The position numbers were made by a program, and so were the translations under genes. A DNA stretch of 64,000 bases from Sebaldella termitidis ATCC 33386 (GTDB taxonomy: Bacteria > Fusobacteriota > Fusobacteriia > Fusobacteriales > Leptotrichiaceae). A model generated the notes under the pieces. The model searched no databases. It was not told the DNA's origin and was given only the letters and a program-made list of their open reading frames with translations. How positions within the stretch are numbered: the first letter of the stretch is position 1; each line of letters opens with the position of its first letter. Location: contig NC_013517.1 in assembly GCF_000024405.1 (NCBI RefSeq), positions 4,247,989 through 4,311,988 on the forward strand, given 5' to 3'. This document shows positions 1 through 9,796 of this stretch, in pieces.

Positions 1-1958
1 ATAGTTCTGAACAGTCTGCTAAAATAATAGTTATATGTATCATTTGATACATCAGTACTGTTTTTCCCCTTAAAATTATGATAAATAAGCGAATATTCCT
101 TCACTCTTTCCCTGCTTACCTTTTTTAAAGCCAGCTCATCTGCATTCATAAATCTGTAAAAGTCTACTGCAAGATCAAAGCCTTTCCATTTTTCAAAATT
201 TTTGATATTCAGTCCGTTTTTCTTGGCAGTGCTTTGTGCCTTCTTTTCTGCATCTTTCCATAATTTCAGAACACTTTTATCAAGATCTGCCGTATTTCCG
301 GATTTTATTTTGTTCATATCTTCCATGGAAATAACTCCGCCGAGCTCTGAATAGACCAGTATGTCTTTACCGTTCACAGTATCCAGTATTTTTCTCAAAT
401 CCTCAGGCCACTGCTGCGGAAGAAATCTCTTTCTTGTAAGCTCTACCAGATGCCAGTCAGCGAATTCCCCGTAATTTTTAGAATCAAGTACTCTTATATC
501 CCAGTTTTTTTCCGGTTTATTTTCAGAAAGATATTTATGCTCTTCCCTGTAATGCTCAAATAACTCGTCAAATCCCGGTACATCTTTTATTTCTACAGTT
601 TCTACTTCAAGAATATTCTGTCCTTTCATGGTAAGAACCTTATATCCCGGCACATAGGCTGCAAGTGACGGAACCTGTATATTTACCAGAAAATCACCGT
701 TTTCATATTTTCTTACGCCTGTATCATTGAAATGAAGATGTCCCGCTACATTGAATCTTACTCCTGTCTGTGCCATTTTCTCTGCTGTTTCTTCTGTAGG
801 CAGTCTTCTCAGATCCAGCTTATTTTTCCCGAAAATTTCTTCCAGATCTTTTGCATTTCTGTCATAAAAATCTATCATAGGAAAATGACTGAATGTAATT
901 AGTGTTTTTCCTTCTTTTTCAGCATTTTTTACTACTTCTGCGATCCATTCCACAGTTGCTGCTTTATGCGTAATCATTTTATTGTATCCTGCATTTCCCG
1001 AGCCTTCAAAATTTGCCGGATTTGACGGATTCTTTGTATCTGCATCCTTTACAGGAAGATATACATTTGCATCTATTGCAAGAAGCCATATTCCTTTAAC
1101 AGGCTCTACCACATAAGTAGGATCTTCTACCATAAAACAGTTTGTGTACGATCCTTTCTTATATTTTCCGCCTGTACCTTCAAGACATTCCTCATATTTT
1201 CTCTTAGCCATCGGAGATTCCGACAATGCTTTATCATATGTATAATCCTTATATTCATAAGTACTGTAAGGAGTTGCCCAGTATATGTAGTCCTTTTGCG
1301 GCATAAAACCATATTTGCCCATTTCTCCCGCTATTTTTTCGTAGCCCAGTTCAAGGATTTCCTGTGTACATACTGTGGGATTGCCGCTTCCTGTGTCTAT
1401 CAAAGCCTTATCTCCGCTGTAATTAACACATTCCTTGGCTCCCTTGCTGAAAATTCTCTGCTCCATTCCGCCTTTTCCCAGAAAATCACTTTTTCCGTTT
1501 GGATTGTCTACCGGCTTCACGGGATCATGGTTTCCCATAACCGCAAAAAACTGCATATCATATTTTTCAGTATATGAGTCCAGTATCTTTTTCAGTCCTC
1601 TTATATGAACTATCTGCCCGTCATCGCTGAAATCTCCTGCAAGTCCCACATACTTTATTCTCTGTTCCGCTACCTTATCCAAAGCAGCTGTCAAAGCATA
1701 ATAATTTTCGTTAAAAAGTCTTGTGGAAGTTAATTCCGCTTCCATTGTTCTTATTTTGGCATTTTTACCAGTTTTGCTGTTTTTCAGTCCTTCAAATGAT
1801 CCATCTTCAAAATCAGCATATACATCATGAAAATGAGCGTCTGATATAAATGCTATCTTGAATTCCTCCGTCATTTTTTCATCTCCAAATACATTAATAT
1901 GAATTATTAAAAGAAGTATGATGAAAAGTGCCAATTTTATTTTTCTTTTCACAACCAT
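1..1958 (-). CDS. Secreted calcineurin-like metallophosphoesterase (C-terminus outside window)
   Basis: Continuous reading frame of at least 652 codons that leaves the window at base 1. The start ATG (1956-1958) follows an AGGTGG ribosome site and opens a signal peptide (basic MVVKRKIK, then a leucine/isoleucine stretch ending near VFG), so the enzyme should be exported. Metallophosphoesterase motifs are in order: SDAHFHD, GDFSDDG, GNHD, then SHFP and GHLHFND, which supply the two-metal-site Asp/His/Asn ligands. The catalytic domain fills roughly residues 35-400. The remainder is a helical region I do not recognise. The gene lies 57 bp after iolE on the same strand with no terminator seen between them, so it is probably the distal gene of the inositol operon. 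A role in freeing inositol from a phosphorylated precursor is inference from context only. The fold is near certain; the substrate is unknown. Confidence 0.88.
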   Translation of the reverse strand, partial: MVVKRKIKLALFIILLLIIHINVFGDEKMTEEFKIAFISDAHFHDVYADFEDGSFEGLKNSKTGKNAKIRTMEAELTSTRLFNENYYALTAALDKVAEQRIKYVGLAGDFSDDGQIVHIRGLKKILDSYTEKYDMQFFAVMGNHDPVKPVDNPNGKSDFLGKGGMEQRIFSKGAKECVNYSGDKALIDTGSGNPTVCTQEILELGYEKIAGEMGKYGFMPQKDYIYWATPYSTYEYKDYTYDKALSESPMAKRKYEECLEGTGGKYKKGSYTNCFMVEDPTYVVEPVKGIWLLAIDANVYLPVKDADTKNPSNPANFEGSGNAGYNKMITHKAATVEWIAEVVKNAEKEGKTLITFSHFPMIDFYDRNAKDLEEIFGKNKLDLRRLPTEETAEKMAQTGVRFNVAGHLHFNDTGVRKYENGDFLVNIQVPSLAAYVPGYKVLTMKGQNILEVETVEIKDVPGFDELFEHYREEHKYLSENKPEKNWDIRVLDSKNYGEFADWHLVELTRKRFLPQQWPEDLRKILDTVNGKDILVYSELGGVISMEDMNKIKSGNTADLDKSVLKLWKDAEKKAQSTAKKNGLNIKNFEKWKGFDLAVDFYRFMNADELALKKVSRERVKEYSLIYHNFKGKNSTDVSNDTYNYYFSRLFRT

Positions 1959-2015
1959 AAATATTTTCCACCTGTCCCGTTATTTTCTTATCAATTATAC
2001 TTCCTTATTTTACAC

Positions 2016-2909
2016 TTATATCCCGGCTTTTTCCTTTATATACTTTCTGGCTTTTATTGCATATTCCAAAGGATTTGCCTTGGCTGGATCCTGCTCGGCT
2101 TCCACTACGAACCATCCTTCATAGTTATTTTCATCAAGTATTTTGAAAATTGGTTCAAAATCAATACATCCGTCTCCCGGAACTGTAAATGCTCCTTCTC
2201 TTACAGCTTTCAGAAAGCTCCATTTTTCATTTTTTACTTTTTCCACTACTTCAGGTCTTGTATCTTTTAAATGAACATGCTTTATTCTGTTTATATATTT
2301 TTTTAACACGGAAATTGTATCTTCTCCGGAAAATTTCAGATGTCCTGAATCATATAACAGATATACCAGATTTTCATCAGTCATGCTCATAAGCTTATCT
2401 ACCTCTTCTTCTGTCTGCACTCCTGTTCCCATATGGTGATGGTATACTATTTTCATATCTTTTTCCTTAGCGATTTCTCCCAGCTTATTCAGTCCGTCAG
2501 CAAGATTTTTCCATTCTTCATCTGTAAATACAGGCTTCTTATCAAAAACCGGAGTATCTATCTGACCCTGAACACTGTGCCCCTGTTCAGAAACTACTAT
2601 TACCTTTGCTCCCATTGCATGAAGAAAATCTCTGTGCTTAATAAACTCCGTTTTAGTTTCTTCGAATGGTTTAGTTGTAAGAAATGCGCTAAACCATGCA
2701 CTGGCTACATTAAGTCCTCTTAATTCCAATGCTTTTTTTAATACTGCTGTATCTTTAGGATACTTATTCCCCACTTCTGTCCCTGTAAATCCAGCTAATG
2801 CCATTTCGCTTACACATTGTTCAAATGTATTTTCACTTCCCAGATCAGGCATATCATCATTTGTCCACGCTATAGGTGCAATAGCTAATTTTACTTTCTC
2901 ACTTAACAT
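2016..2909 (-). CDS. iolE: Inosose dehydratase (IolE)
   Basis: A 297-residue xylose-isomerase-like TIM-barrel protein. It is predicted to dehydrate 2-keto-myo-inositol (scyllo-inosose) to 3D-(3,5/4)-trihydroxycyclohexane-1,2-dione, the second step of inositol catabolism, in the cytoplasm. The N-terminal [15 protein letters not shown], the GTEVGNKYP segment, the [10 protein letters not shown] strand and the DSGHLKFSG and HVHLKDTRP segments, with metal-binding Glu/Asp/His, are typical of IolE. Length matches the family. The start has an AGGAGG site. It sits between iolG and the exported phosphoesterase gene, separated from iolG by a 128 bp spacer that contains a long hairpin. The alternative, a generic sugar-phosphate isomerase, is unlikely given the complete iol neighbourhood. 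Confidence 0.95.
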   Translation of the reverse strand: MLSEKVKLAIAPIAWTNDDMPDLGSENTFEQCVSEMALAGFTGTEVGNKYPKDTAVLKKALELRGLNVASAWFSAFLTTKPFEETKTEFIKHRDFLHAMGAKVIVVSEQGHSVQGQIDTPVFDKKPVFTDEEWKNLADGLNKLGEIAKEKDMKIVYHHHMGTGVQTEEEVDKLMSMTDENLVYLLYDSGHLKFSGEDTISVLKKYINRIKHVHLKDTRPEVVEKVKNEKWSFLKAVREGAFTVPGDGCIDFEPIFKILDENNYEGWFVVEAEQDPAKANPLEYAIKARKYIKEKAGI

Positions 2910-2931
2910 ATTTTCCTCCTGAATTTTTAAG

Positions 2932-2988
2932 ATTATTCCCGGGTACTGTTATTTTTAAGAGGTATTAAGTCAGTACACCGGGATTATT
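2932..2988 (-). other. Large intercistronic hairpin between iolG and iolE
   Basis: Two GC-containing arms (about 2933-2948 and 2971-2987, sharing CCCGG and GTACTG) can pair over about 15 bp with a loop of about 22 nt. It lies in the only sizeable spacer between iolG and iolE. On the minus strand no U-run follows it, so it is not a standard terminator. It may be an mRNA processing or stability element or a partial attenuator. Confidence 0.55.
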
Positions 2989-3037
2989 GATTTTTATATT
3001 AATTTTGACATATAAAACTTATTCACAGCTCAGATGC

Positions 3038-4051
3038 TTAAAAGCTTATTTCAGATATTTTTACCGGTCTGTTTTCTTCTATTGATTTTTTTGCTGCAAG
3101 ACCGATAAGTACAGGCTTTAATCCGTCTATTGCTCCTACAGGAACATCTTTATCTTCTGTAATTGCTTCTATGAATTCTCTCATTTCCTGTGCATATGCC
3201 TGCATATATCTTTCAAGGAAGAAAAACAGAGGTTTTTCCTTAGTTACACCGTCAGCATTTGATAATTCTGCTGTAGATGTAGTATCATTATAAGCTGCTA
3301 CCTGACCCTTTGATCCGAAAACCTCAGCTCTCTGGTCATAACCATAAGCAGCCTGTCTCGAGTTATCAATTACTGCAAGTGCTCCGTTTTCCATTTTCAT
3401 TGTTATGATTGCAGTATCTATATCTCCTTCTTCGCCTATTCTTTTATCCACAAGAACCGCTCCCTGTGCGTATACTTCTTCCACTTCACTGTCAAGAAGG
3501 TATCTTACCATATCGAAATCATGTATTGTCATATCAAGGAACATTCCTCCCGATACTTTTATATATTCCACTGCCGGCGGCATAGGATCTCTTGAAGTTA
3601 TTTTCAAAATATGAGGCTGCCCTATTTTTCCTGCTGCCACTGCTTCTTTTACAGCTCTGAAGTTATGGTCGAATCTTCTGTTAAAACCTACCTGATACTT
3701 CACCTTTGAATTTTCCAGTGCTTTTATTACATTTTTTATTCTATCTACATCATGATCTATAGGTTTTTCACAAAACACATGCTTTCCTGCATTTATAGCT
3801 TCTATAGATATAGGAGAGTGTGTATCTGTGGAAGAACAGATTAATACCGCATCAATCTCTTTATCTTCCAATATCTTTTTATAATCATTATATACTTCTG
3901 CGATTCCCATATTTGCTGCCCATTCTTTTACCTGATCATTCAGGTACACATCAGCTATTGACTTTACTTCTGCTTCTTTTACATACTTTGTAATACTCTC
4001 TGCATGAACCTGACCGATTCTTCCAGCACCTATAATACCTATTTTTAACAT
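3038..4051 (-). CDS. iolG: Inositol 2-dehydrogenase (IolG)
   Basis: A 337-residue Gfo/Idh/MocA oxidoreductase that oxidises myo-inositol to scyllo-inosose with NAD, the entry step of the pathway. The N-terminal Rossmann fold begins with GIIGAGRIGQVHAES. The catalytic lysine lies in the conserved EKPI motif near residue 96, and the IHDFDMVRYLL segment holds the catalytic Asp/His pair. Length is typical for IolG. It lies 19 bp after iolD. Related dehydrogenases act on scyllo-inositol or other sugars, but the surrounding iolEDABCJ set makes myo-inositol the best substrate call. Confidence 0.95.
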   Translation of the reverse strand: MLKIGIIGAGRIGQVHAESITKYVKEAEVKSIADVYLNDQVKEWAANMGIAEVYNDYKKILEDKEIDAVLICSSTDTHSPISIEAINAGKHVFCEKPIDHDVDRIKNVIKALENSKVKYQVGFNRRFDHNFRAVKEAVAAGKIGQPHILKITSRDPMPPAVEYIKVSGGMFLDMTIHDFDMVRYLLDSEVEEVYAQGAVLVDKRIGEEGDIDTAIITMKMENGALAVIDNSRQAAYGYDQRAEVFGSKGQVAAYNDTTSTAELSNADGVTKEKPLFFFLERYMQAYAQEMREFIEAITEDKDVPVGAIDGLKPVLIGLAAKKSIEENRPVKISEISF

Positions 4052-4070
4052 AAGATCTCTCCTTTATTTT

Positions 4071-5987
4071 TTAATATTTTCTCGCCTTTTTCAGCCCGTC
4101 TTCTTTTTCTTCAAAAGCTGTTTTTATGGAATCTTTTTCAGATACACCGGCTACTCCTACATGCCACCATGACTCATATCCGTTTGTCATCGTCTTCGGA
4201 AGTACCTTTATATCTATAAGAGTAGAAATCTCCTGTTTTTTTGCATCTTCCAAAGCTGCTCTCAGTTCATCCAGAGTTTTTACAGAGTAAGTTTTTACTC
4301 CGTATCCCGAAGCTGCTTTTGCATAATCTACAGGAATAAGCTTTTTGCTTCCTCTGTTTCTGAATTCAGTCTCAAAGCTTCCCATTCCATTTCCCATCTG
4401 CAGGTTATTAATGCATCCAAAACCGCAGTTATCAAATAAAAGAACATTTATCTTTTTATTTTCCTGAATAGAAGTTACCAGCTCCGAATGAAGCATTAAA
4501 TAACTTCCGTCTCCTACCATTGCATAAACCTCCTTAGAGGGCTCAGCCATTTTTACACCAAGGGCTCCGTTTATTTCATACCCCATACATGAATACCCGT
4601 ATTCCATATGATAGCTGTACTTTTCATTTGTTTCCCACATTCTCTGCAGATCACCCGGAAGACTTCCCGATGATCCTACTACTACATAATCTTTTTTTAG
4701 AAAATCATTTATTACACCCAGTACTTCTGTCTGTGTAAGAGCTCCTCCGTACAGATCATAAATTTCATTAAGAGCTTCTTCTATCTGATCAGGCACCTCT
4801 GCCTTGAATCCTGTTTTAGTGAATTTTATTCCGTGAAGTCTTGAAAGCTCGCTTGCCCAGTCTGCTTTTGCTCTTTCAGGTTCACTGCCGTAAGCACTTT
4901 TATAGCCTTCTTCCCGCAGCTGTTTATTTAATTCCTCAAGACACACCTTTGCATCTCCCACTATCTTTACCGCATCCATCTTTTCAGCATGAAAATCCGA
5001 AGCATTAATAGTAAGAAATTCTACATTTTCATTTTGGAATAAAGCCTTTGACCCTGAAGTAAAGTCCGTAAATCTTGTTCCTATCCCTATTACCAGATCA
5101 GCCTCTGCTGCAAGCATATTTGCTGCAAGATTTCCTGTTACTCCTATTCCGCCCATATTCAGTTCAAAATCATTTTCTATACTGCTTTTTCCTGCCTGAG
5201 TTTCGCCTATTGGTATATTAAATTCCGCAGCAAACTTTTTCATTTCTTCTCCGGCTTCAGAGTATCTTACTCCGCCGCCGCATATTATAATCGGTTTTTT
5301 CTTTCTTTTTATTAATTCCACTGCATTCTTAAATTCTGTAGGTGTTCCTATTCTTCTGTCTATCACATGCACTCTTTTGGCAAGAAAGCTTTCAGGAAAT
5401 TCGTAAACTTCCCCCTGTACATCCTGAGGCATGGCTACACACACAGCTCCTGTATTTCCTATATCAGTCAGAACCCTCATTGCATTTATCATCGCTGACA
5501 TAAGCTGTTCAGGTCTTGTCACTCTGTCCCAGTATTTTGTTACTGCTTTAAAAGCATCATTTGTAGTCACAGACAGATTATTTGTATGTTCTACCTGCTG
5601 TAATACAGGATCAGGCTGTCTTGTAGCAAATGTATCTCCCGGAAGCAGAAGCACCGGAATATTATTTGCGGTTGCCGTTCCTGCAGCGGTAAGCATATTA
5701 GCAGCTCCCGGTCCTACAGATGTAGTGCAGGCATATATTTTTTTTCTGTTTTTCTGTTTTGCAAAGGCTGTGGCAGCAAGTGCCATCCCCTGTTCATTTC
5801 TTCCCTGATGTACCTTCAGGTCACCGGGATTTTCTTCCAGAGCCTGTCCTATTCCCAGTACATTTCCATGACCGAATATGGTAAAGACTCCCTCTATGAA
5901 TTTTTCCTCGTGTCCGTCAAAACTCACATACTGATTATCCAAAAATCTTACTAATGCCTGTGCGGTAGTTAATTTTATATATTTCAT
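4071..5987 (-). CDS. iolD: 3D-(3,5/4)-trihydroxycyclohexane-1,2-dione hydrolase (IolD)
   Basis: A 638-residue thiamine-diphosphate enzyme of the acetolactate-synthase superfamily that opens the cyclohexane-dione ring to 5-deoxy-glucuronate. Visible landmarks are the N-terminal PYR-domain segment [14 protein letters not shown] with its activating Glu, [19 protein letters not shown], a central domain near residues 205-350, and the C-terminal ThDP/Mg motif that begins GDGSYLM and ends near LLFDNCGFG. Length is that of the family. It lies 83 bp before iolG's partner block, with short spacing on both sides consistent with one transcript. Confidence 0.96.
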   Translation of the reverse strand: MKYIKLTTAQALVRFLDNQYVSFDGHEEKFIEGVFTIFGHGNVLGIGQALEENPGDLKVHQGRNEQGMALAATAFAKQKNRKKIYACTTSVGPGAANMLTAAGTATANNIPVLLLPGDTFATRQPDPVLQQVEHTNNLSVTTNDAFKAVTKYWDRVTRPEQLMSAMINAMRVLTDIGNTGAVCVAMPQDVQGEVYEFPESFLAKRVHVIDRRIGTPTEFKNAVELIKRKKKPIIICGGGVRYSEAGEEMKKFAAEFNIPIGETQAGKSSIENDFELNMGGIGVTGNLAANMLAAEADLVIGIGTRFTDFTSGSKALFQNENVEFLTINASDFHAEKMDAVKIVGDAKVCLEELNKQLREEGYKSAYGSEPERAKADWASELSRLHGIKFTKTGFKAEVPDQIEEALNEIYDLYGGALTQTEVLGVINDFLKKDYVVVGSSGSLPGDLQRMWETNEKYSYHMEYGYSCMGYEINGALGVKMAEPSKEVYAMVGDGSYLMLHSELVTSIQENKKINVLLFDNCGFGCINNLQMGNGMGSFETEFRNRGSKKLIPVDYAKAASGYGVKTYSVKTLDELRAALEDAKKQEISTLIDIKVLPKTMTNGYESWWHVGVAGVSEKDSIKTAFEEKEDGLKKARKY

Positions 5988-6079
5988 TTCTCCTCCAATG
6001 CTAAGAATTTTAACGATTATCGAAAGTTTTCCTTAATGATATCAAAGGTATCAAAAGAAATTTTTTAAACTCTGATTTC

Positions 6080-7585
6080 CTATTTTACTACTGAACCGTC
6101 CCATGTGTCTACCTTAGCTTTATTATCTTCTTCTGTAAACCATGTACTTGTTACTACTTTGGCATCAGTAAAGAATTTTACCCCGTCTTTTCCAAGTGTA
6201 TGAAGGTCTCCAAAGAAAGAACGCTTGTGTCCGTTAAACGGAAACAATCCTACCGGCACCGGCACTCCTACGTTTATTCCTACCATTCCTCCGTCAGTAC
6301 GTCTTGCAAATTCACGGCTGTAATATCCGCTGCTAGTGTAAATAACAGAGCCGTTTGCAAATTCATTTGCATTCATTATTGTTATTCCTTCTTCGAAGTC
6401 TTTTACTCTTTTTATACATAACACCGGACCGAATATCTCTTTTTGTCCTACTTCCATCTCTTCTGTTACATAATCAAAAATTGTAGGCCCCATATAGAAT
6501 CCGTTTTCATATCCGGGTACGCTTACTCCTCTTCCGTCAAGAACAAGCTTTGCTCCTTCGTCTATACCTTTTTGTATCCATCCTTCCACATATTTTCTGT
6601 GATCTGCTGTAACTACAGGTCCGAGATCAGTTGTTTTATCATATGCAGGTCCTATTTTCAGTTCTTTTGCCACTTCTGTTAATTTTGCCACAAACTTATC
6701 AGCTATGCTTTCCTGAACACATATTGTAGGAAGAGCCATACATCTTTCCCCTGCACATCCGAATGCCGAGTTTATAATTCCTCTTACAGATCTTTCAAGT
6801 ACACAGTCTTCCAGTACCAATGCATGGTTTTTTGCCTCGCATAATGCCTGTACTCTTTTTCCGTGTGCAGCTCCTGTAGAATATACATGAAGTCCCACAG
6901 ATGTCGATCCTACGAATGAGATTCCTTTTACATCAGGGTGCGATAACAGAATTTCTGCTTCGTTTCTTGAACTTGTCACTATATTTAATACTCCTTTTGG
7001 CAGTCCTGCTTCCACAAAAAGCTCTGCAAGCTTGTAGCTTGTCATAGGAGTAGTACTTGATGCTTTCAGCACCATTGTATTTCCTGTAGCGATACATAAC
7101 GGAACCATCCATCCCATTGGTATCATCCCCGGGAAATTAAACGGAGCTATTCCTGCAAATACCCCCAGCGGTTCTCTGTAAAGTACAGTATCATAACCTG
7201 TAGAAGTATTCATCAGAGATTCTCCCATCATTAATAACGGAGCACTGCATGCAAGCTCTACGGGCTCTTTTACCTTTAATAAATCTCCCTGTCCTTCCGC
7301 CCAGTTTTTACCATGTTCTTTACACAGTATTTCTGTAAGCTCGTCCATTCTTTGATCCAGCAGATCTCTAAATTTATATAAAATCTGAACTCTTTTCATT
7401 ACAGGAATTGCCGCCCATGATTCAAATGCGTCCTTGGCTGCCTGTACGGCTTCCTCTACTTCTTCCTTTGTACAGCACGGAGTTTGTGCTATTACTTCAC
7501 CAGTACTCGGATTGTATATATCATAATACTTATCAGTTTTTGATTCTCTCCACTCACCGTTTATAAAAAATTTCAATTTTTGCAT
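6080..7585 (-). CDS. iolA: (Methyl)malonate-semialdehyde dehydrogenase, CoA-acylating (IolA/MmsA)
   Basis: A 501-residue aldehyde dehydrogenase that converts malonate semialdehyde to acetyl-CoA and CO2, the last step of inositol breakdown. It has PFNFPGMIPMGW near residue 150, FVGSTSVG for the cofactor, and the catalytic cysteine in GCAGERCMA near residue 283. The usual general-base Glu is replaced in the EAKNHALV segment, the signature of the CoA-dependent MmsA class rather than ordinary ALDHs. It lies in the iol operon between iolB and iolD. The start has a good AGGAGG site. Confidence 0.95.
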   Translation of the reverse strand: MQKLKFFINGEWRESKTDKYYDIYNPSTGEVIAQTPCCTKEEVEEAVQAAKDAFESWAAIPVMKRVQILYKFRDLLDQRMDELTEILCKEHGKNWAEGQGDLLKVKEPVELACSAPLLMMGESLMNTSTGYDTVLYREPLGVFAGIAPFNFPGMIPMGWMVPLCIATGNTMVLKASSTTPMTSYKLAELFVEAGLPKGVLNIVTSSRNEAEILLSHPDVKGISFVGSTSVGLHVYSTGAAHGKRVQALCEAKNHALVLEDCVLERSVRGIINSAFGCAGERCMALPTICVQESIADKFVAKLTEVAKELKIGPAYDKTTDLGPVVTADHRKYVEGWIQKGIDEGAKLVLDGRGVSVPGYENGFYMGPTIFDYVTEEMEVGQKEIFGPVLCIKRVKDFEEGITIMNANEFANGSVIYTSSGYYSREFARRTDGGMVGINVGVPVPVGLFPFNGHKRSFFGDLHTLGKDGVKFFTDAKVVTSTWFTEEDNKAKVDTWDGSVVK

Positions 7586-7676
7586 TTTTTTCCTCCTATA
7601 ATTTTTTTATTTATGATAATCTGTCTGAATATGAACCCTTTCCTCTTTAGAAATAATCAAATCGGAAACAGGCATA

Positions 7677-8465
7677 TTATTTTTCAGGCCAGATTTTTAC
7701 ATCCTTTTCCAAAAGCCATTTGTGATCTTCCTCATCTATTCTTTCAGTCCACGGATTTCCGTCGAAATGTCTTATCATCCAGCAATAAAACATTGCATAA
7801 CCGGGAGCTGTTGTCTGCGGATGTACCTGACCGCCGTCTATTGTAAGAAAACTGTTATTTTTTATCTTATAAGCTTCCTCTCCTACAAGACACAGTCCGA
7901 ATCCCTGAGGCTTATTAAATTTATAAAAATAAACTTCAGGCTGCGGATGATGATGCGGCGGATAGCTTGACCATTTTCCCGGATAATTTATTACTTCTCC
8001 TAAAACCATGTTGGAATACGGTGCATTATTATAATCAAACACAGTTCTTACCACTCTTCTTGCAGTACCGTCCCATACTCCGTCACCAAAAATTTCACTT
8101 TTTGTGTCCTCTTTACTGTACAATTTCGAATCAAAAGTCCCGTTATTCTCAGTTTTCTGCACAAGAACCTCACTGTCTTCCAGGACCTTTATGTCCACCG
8201 CTATGTCCTTCGGCACATGAAGACACACAGGATTCTCGTCAAACATACACCCTCTCTCCAGAACAGAATTTCTCCCTTCCCATGAAAGCTCTATCTTTCC
8301 TGTAAGAAGAAGAACTGCTGTTTCCTGAGTTTCACTTGATAATTTTTTTTCCTCACCTTTTGACATATTGAAAACGCTTATATCCATAAGCATATCATCA
8401 TGTTTTTCCCCGACTTTCGTAAGTACATTTTCCCCTTTTTTTAATTCATTCAAATAATTTATCAT
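7677..8465 (-). CDS. iolB: 5-deoxy-glucuronate isomerase (IolB)
   Basis: A 262-residue double-cupin protein that isomerises 5-deoxy-D-glucuronate to 2-deoxy-5-keto-D-gluconate. The metal-binding cupin residues are visible in SSYPPHHHPQPEVYFYKF, with later GGQVHPQTTAPGY and a C-terminal MIRHFDGNPW, all conserved in IolB. Length fits the family. The start has an AGGAGG site. It is flanked by iolC upstream and iolA downstream on the same strand. Confidence 0.95.
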   Translation of the reverse strand: MINYLNELKKGENVLTKVGEKHDDMLMDISVFNMSKGEEKKLSSETQETAVLLLTGKIELSWEGRNSVLERGCMFDENPVCLHVPKDIAVDIKVLEDSEVLVQKTENNGTFDSKLYSKEDTKSEIFGDGVWDGTARRVVRTVFDYNNAPYSNMVLGEVINYPGKWSSYPPHHHPQPEVYFYKFNKPQGFGLCLVGEEAYKIKNNSFLTIDGGQVHPQTTAPGYAMFYCWMIRHFDGNPWTERIDEEDHKWLLEKDVKIWPEK

Positions 8466-8541
8466 TTTTTCCTCCTAAAATTGCAGTATCACTATATCAA
8501 ACAAAGAAGCTTCTTTATTTACAGCATGATGCAGCGCGTTC

Positions 8542-9558
8542 CTAACCTCTTGCCACCATTTCCCCGTACTCTTCCTTCGCTTTTCTGATAAATTCTTTTA
8601 TGCTGTCAGCTGTAGGCATATCTTCCGAACAGCTGTGGCTTGCGACCAGCATTGCTGCCGATGCACTTCCGAACTCAAGGGCATCCATTATATCCCATCC
8701 TTCAAGAAGTCCATACATAAATGCTGATGCATAAGCGTCTCCTCCGCCGAATGATTTCAGCAGTTTTACAGGAAACGGCTTTATTTTATAATTTTTCCCG
8801 TCGGCAGTATACGCCACTGATCCTTCCTTACCATGCTTTATAACAACTATTTTATTGCCGCAGCCCAGCCATCTTTTGGCAGTTTCCTCATCGCTGCTGT
8901 TTGGTGCTATAAGTTTTTCGGTAAGATTGAATTCTTCTCTTGAGCCTATTACCATATCGCTGTTTTTAGCTACCATAGAATAATAAATTGCTATTTCATC
9001 GTCATTTTTCCATGTATAGCTTCTGTAGTCTATATCAAAAACCACAATTGTCTCATGCTTTTTGGCAAATTCCACTGCCTTAAGCACAGCTTCCCTTGAC
9101 GGGCTTTTTGCCAGGGCAGTTCCTGAAACCACTATCATTTTTGCATTCTTTATGTACTCCTCGCTTATCTCTTCTGATTCCAGAACCAGATCAGCTATTT
9201 CATTTCTGTACATAAGTATGCTGCTTTCTGTAGGGCTGAGAATTTCAGTAAAAGTCAGTCCCAAAGACTCACCATTCTTTGCCCTGAACACATTTGATAC
9301 ATCTATGCCTTCATTTTTGAAATAATCAGTCACAAAGTCACCAAATCTGTCCTCAGATACTTTTCCGATAAAACCTACCTTTTTGCCGAGTCTTGCGAGT
9401 CCCACAGCTATGTTAGCCGGTGATCCTCCAAGGTATTTCTTAAATGTCTGGCTCTGCGCCAATGTCATATTTATATCCACAGGATTAAAATCTATTGCTA
9501 TTCTCCCTATGGGAATAACATCAATTTTTCTGTCCTCGTGAAAATTTAAATATTTCAT
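8542..9558 (-). CDS. iolC: 5-dehydro-2-deoxygluconokinase (IolC)
   Basis: A 338-residue PfkB/ribokinase-family kinase that phosphorylates 2-deoxy-5-keto-gluconate before aldol cleavage. The sugar-binding signature is KKYLGGSPANIAVGLARLG near residues 40-58. The ATP/anion-hole signature is SFGGGDAYASAFMYGL near residue 270, with the catalytic Asp; the second residue is Gly where many PfkB kinases have Ala. The C-terminal SHSCSEDMPT is characteristic of IolC. It is separated from iolJ by a 238 bp spacer containing a duplicated sequence. Confidence 0.94.
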   Translation of the reverse strand: MKYLNFHEDRKIDVIPIGRIAIDFNPVDINMTLAQSQTFKKYLGGSPANIAVGLARLGKKVGFIGKVSEDRFGDFVTDYFKNEGIDVSNVFRAKNGESLGLTFTEILSPTESSILMYRNEIADLVLESEEISEEYIKNAKMIVVSGTALAKSPSREAVLKAVEFAKKHETIVVFDIDYRSYTWKNDDEIAIYYSMVAKNSDMVIGSREEFNLTEKLIAPNSSDEETAKRWLGCGNKIVVIKHGKEGSVAYTADGKNYKIKPFPVKLLKSFGGGDAYASAFMYGLLEGWDIMDALEFGSASAAMLVASHSCSEDMPTADSIKEFIRKAKEEYGEMVARG

Positions 9559-9569
9559 ACTTATTCCTC

Positions 9570-9780
9570 CTAGTATTTTGTCTAAAATTATATTAAAAAA
9601 GCTTATATCCCAACAATGACAAAATACTTGTACCTGTTCCTACTATACCCATATTTTAAGAATGTACCTACATAAGGTGCTAGTATTTTGTCTAATATTA
9701 TTTTAAAAAACTTATATCTTACCAATGTCTAAATACTTGTATCTGTTCCTATGGCACCCATAAAGTACCAGTATTTTGCC
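9570..9780. repeat. Imperfect tandem duplication in the iolJ-iolC spacer with inverted AGTATTTTGTC motifs
   Basis: An ~84 bp unit (9570-9653) recurs at 9680-9762, and a short third copy of its first part is at about 9766-9780. Each full unit begins with TAGTATTTTGTCTAA and later contains the same motif reversed (GACAAAATACTTG in the first, an altered form in the second). Each unit is thus an inverted pair about 40 bp apart. A similar TATTTTGTCAA lies over the predicted iolJ promoter at 10761-10771. Repeated regulator-binding sites or internal transcript structure are both possible. Confidence 0.7.
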
Positions 9781-9796
9781 CAACTTCACTTTATAC

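Noticed and set aside
8542-9558. IolC anion hole reads GGGD rather than GAGD
   Set aside because: The catalytic Asp is intact, and I recall Gly at this position in some IolC proteins, so it is probably ordinary variation.
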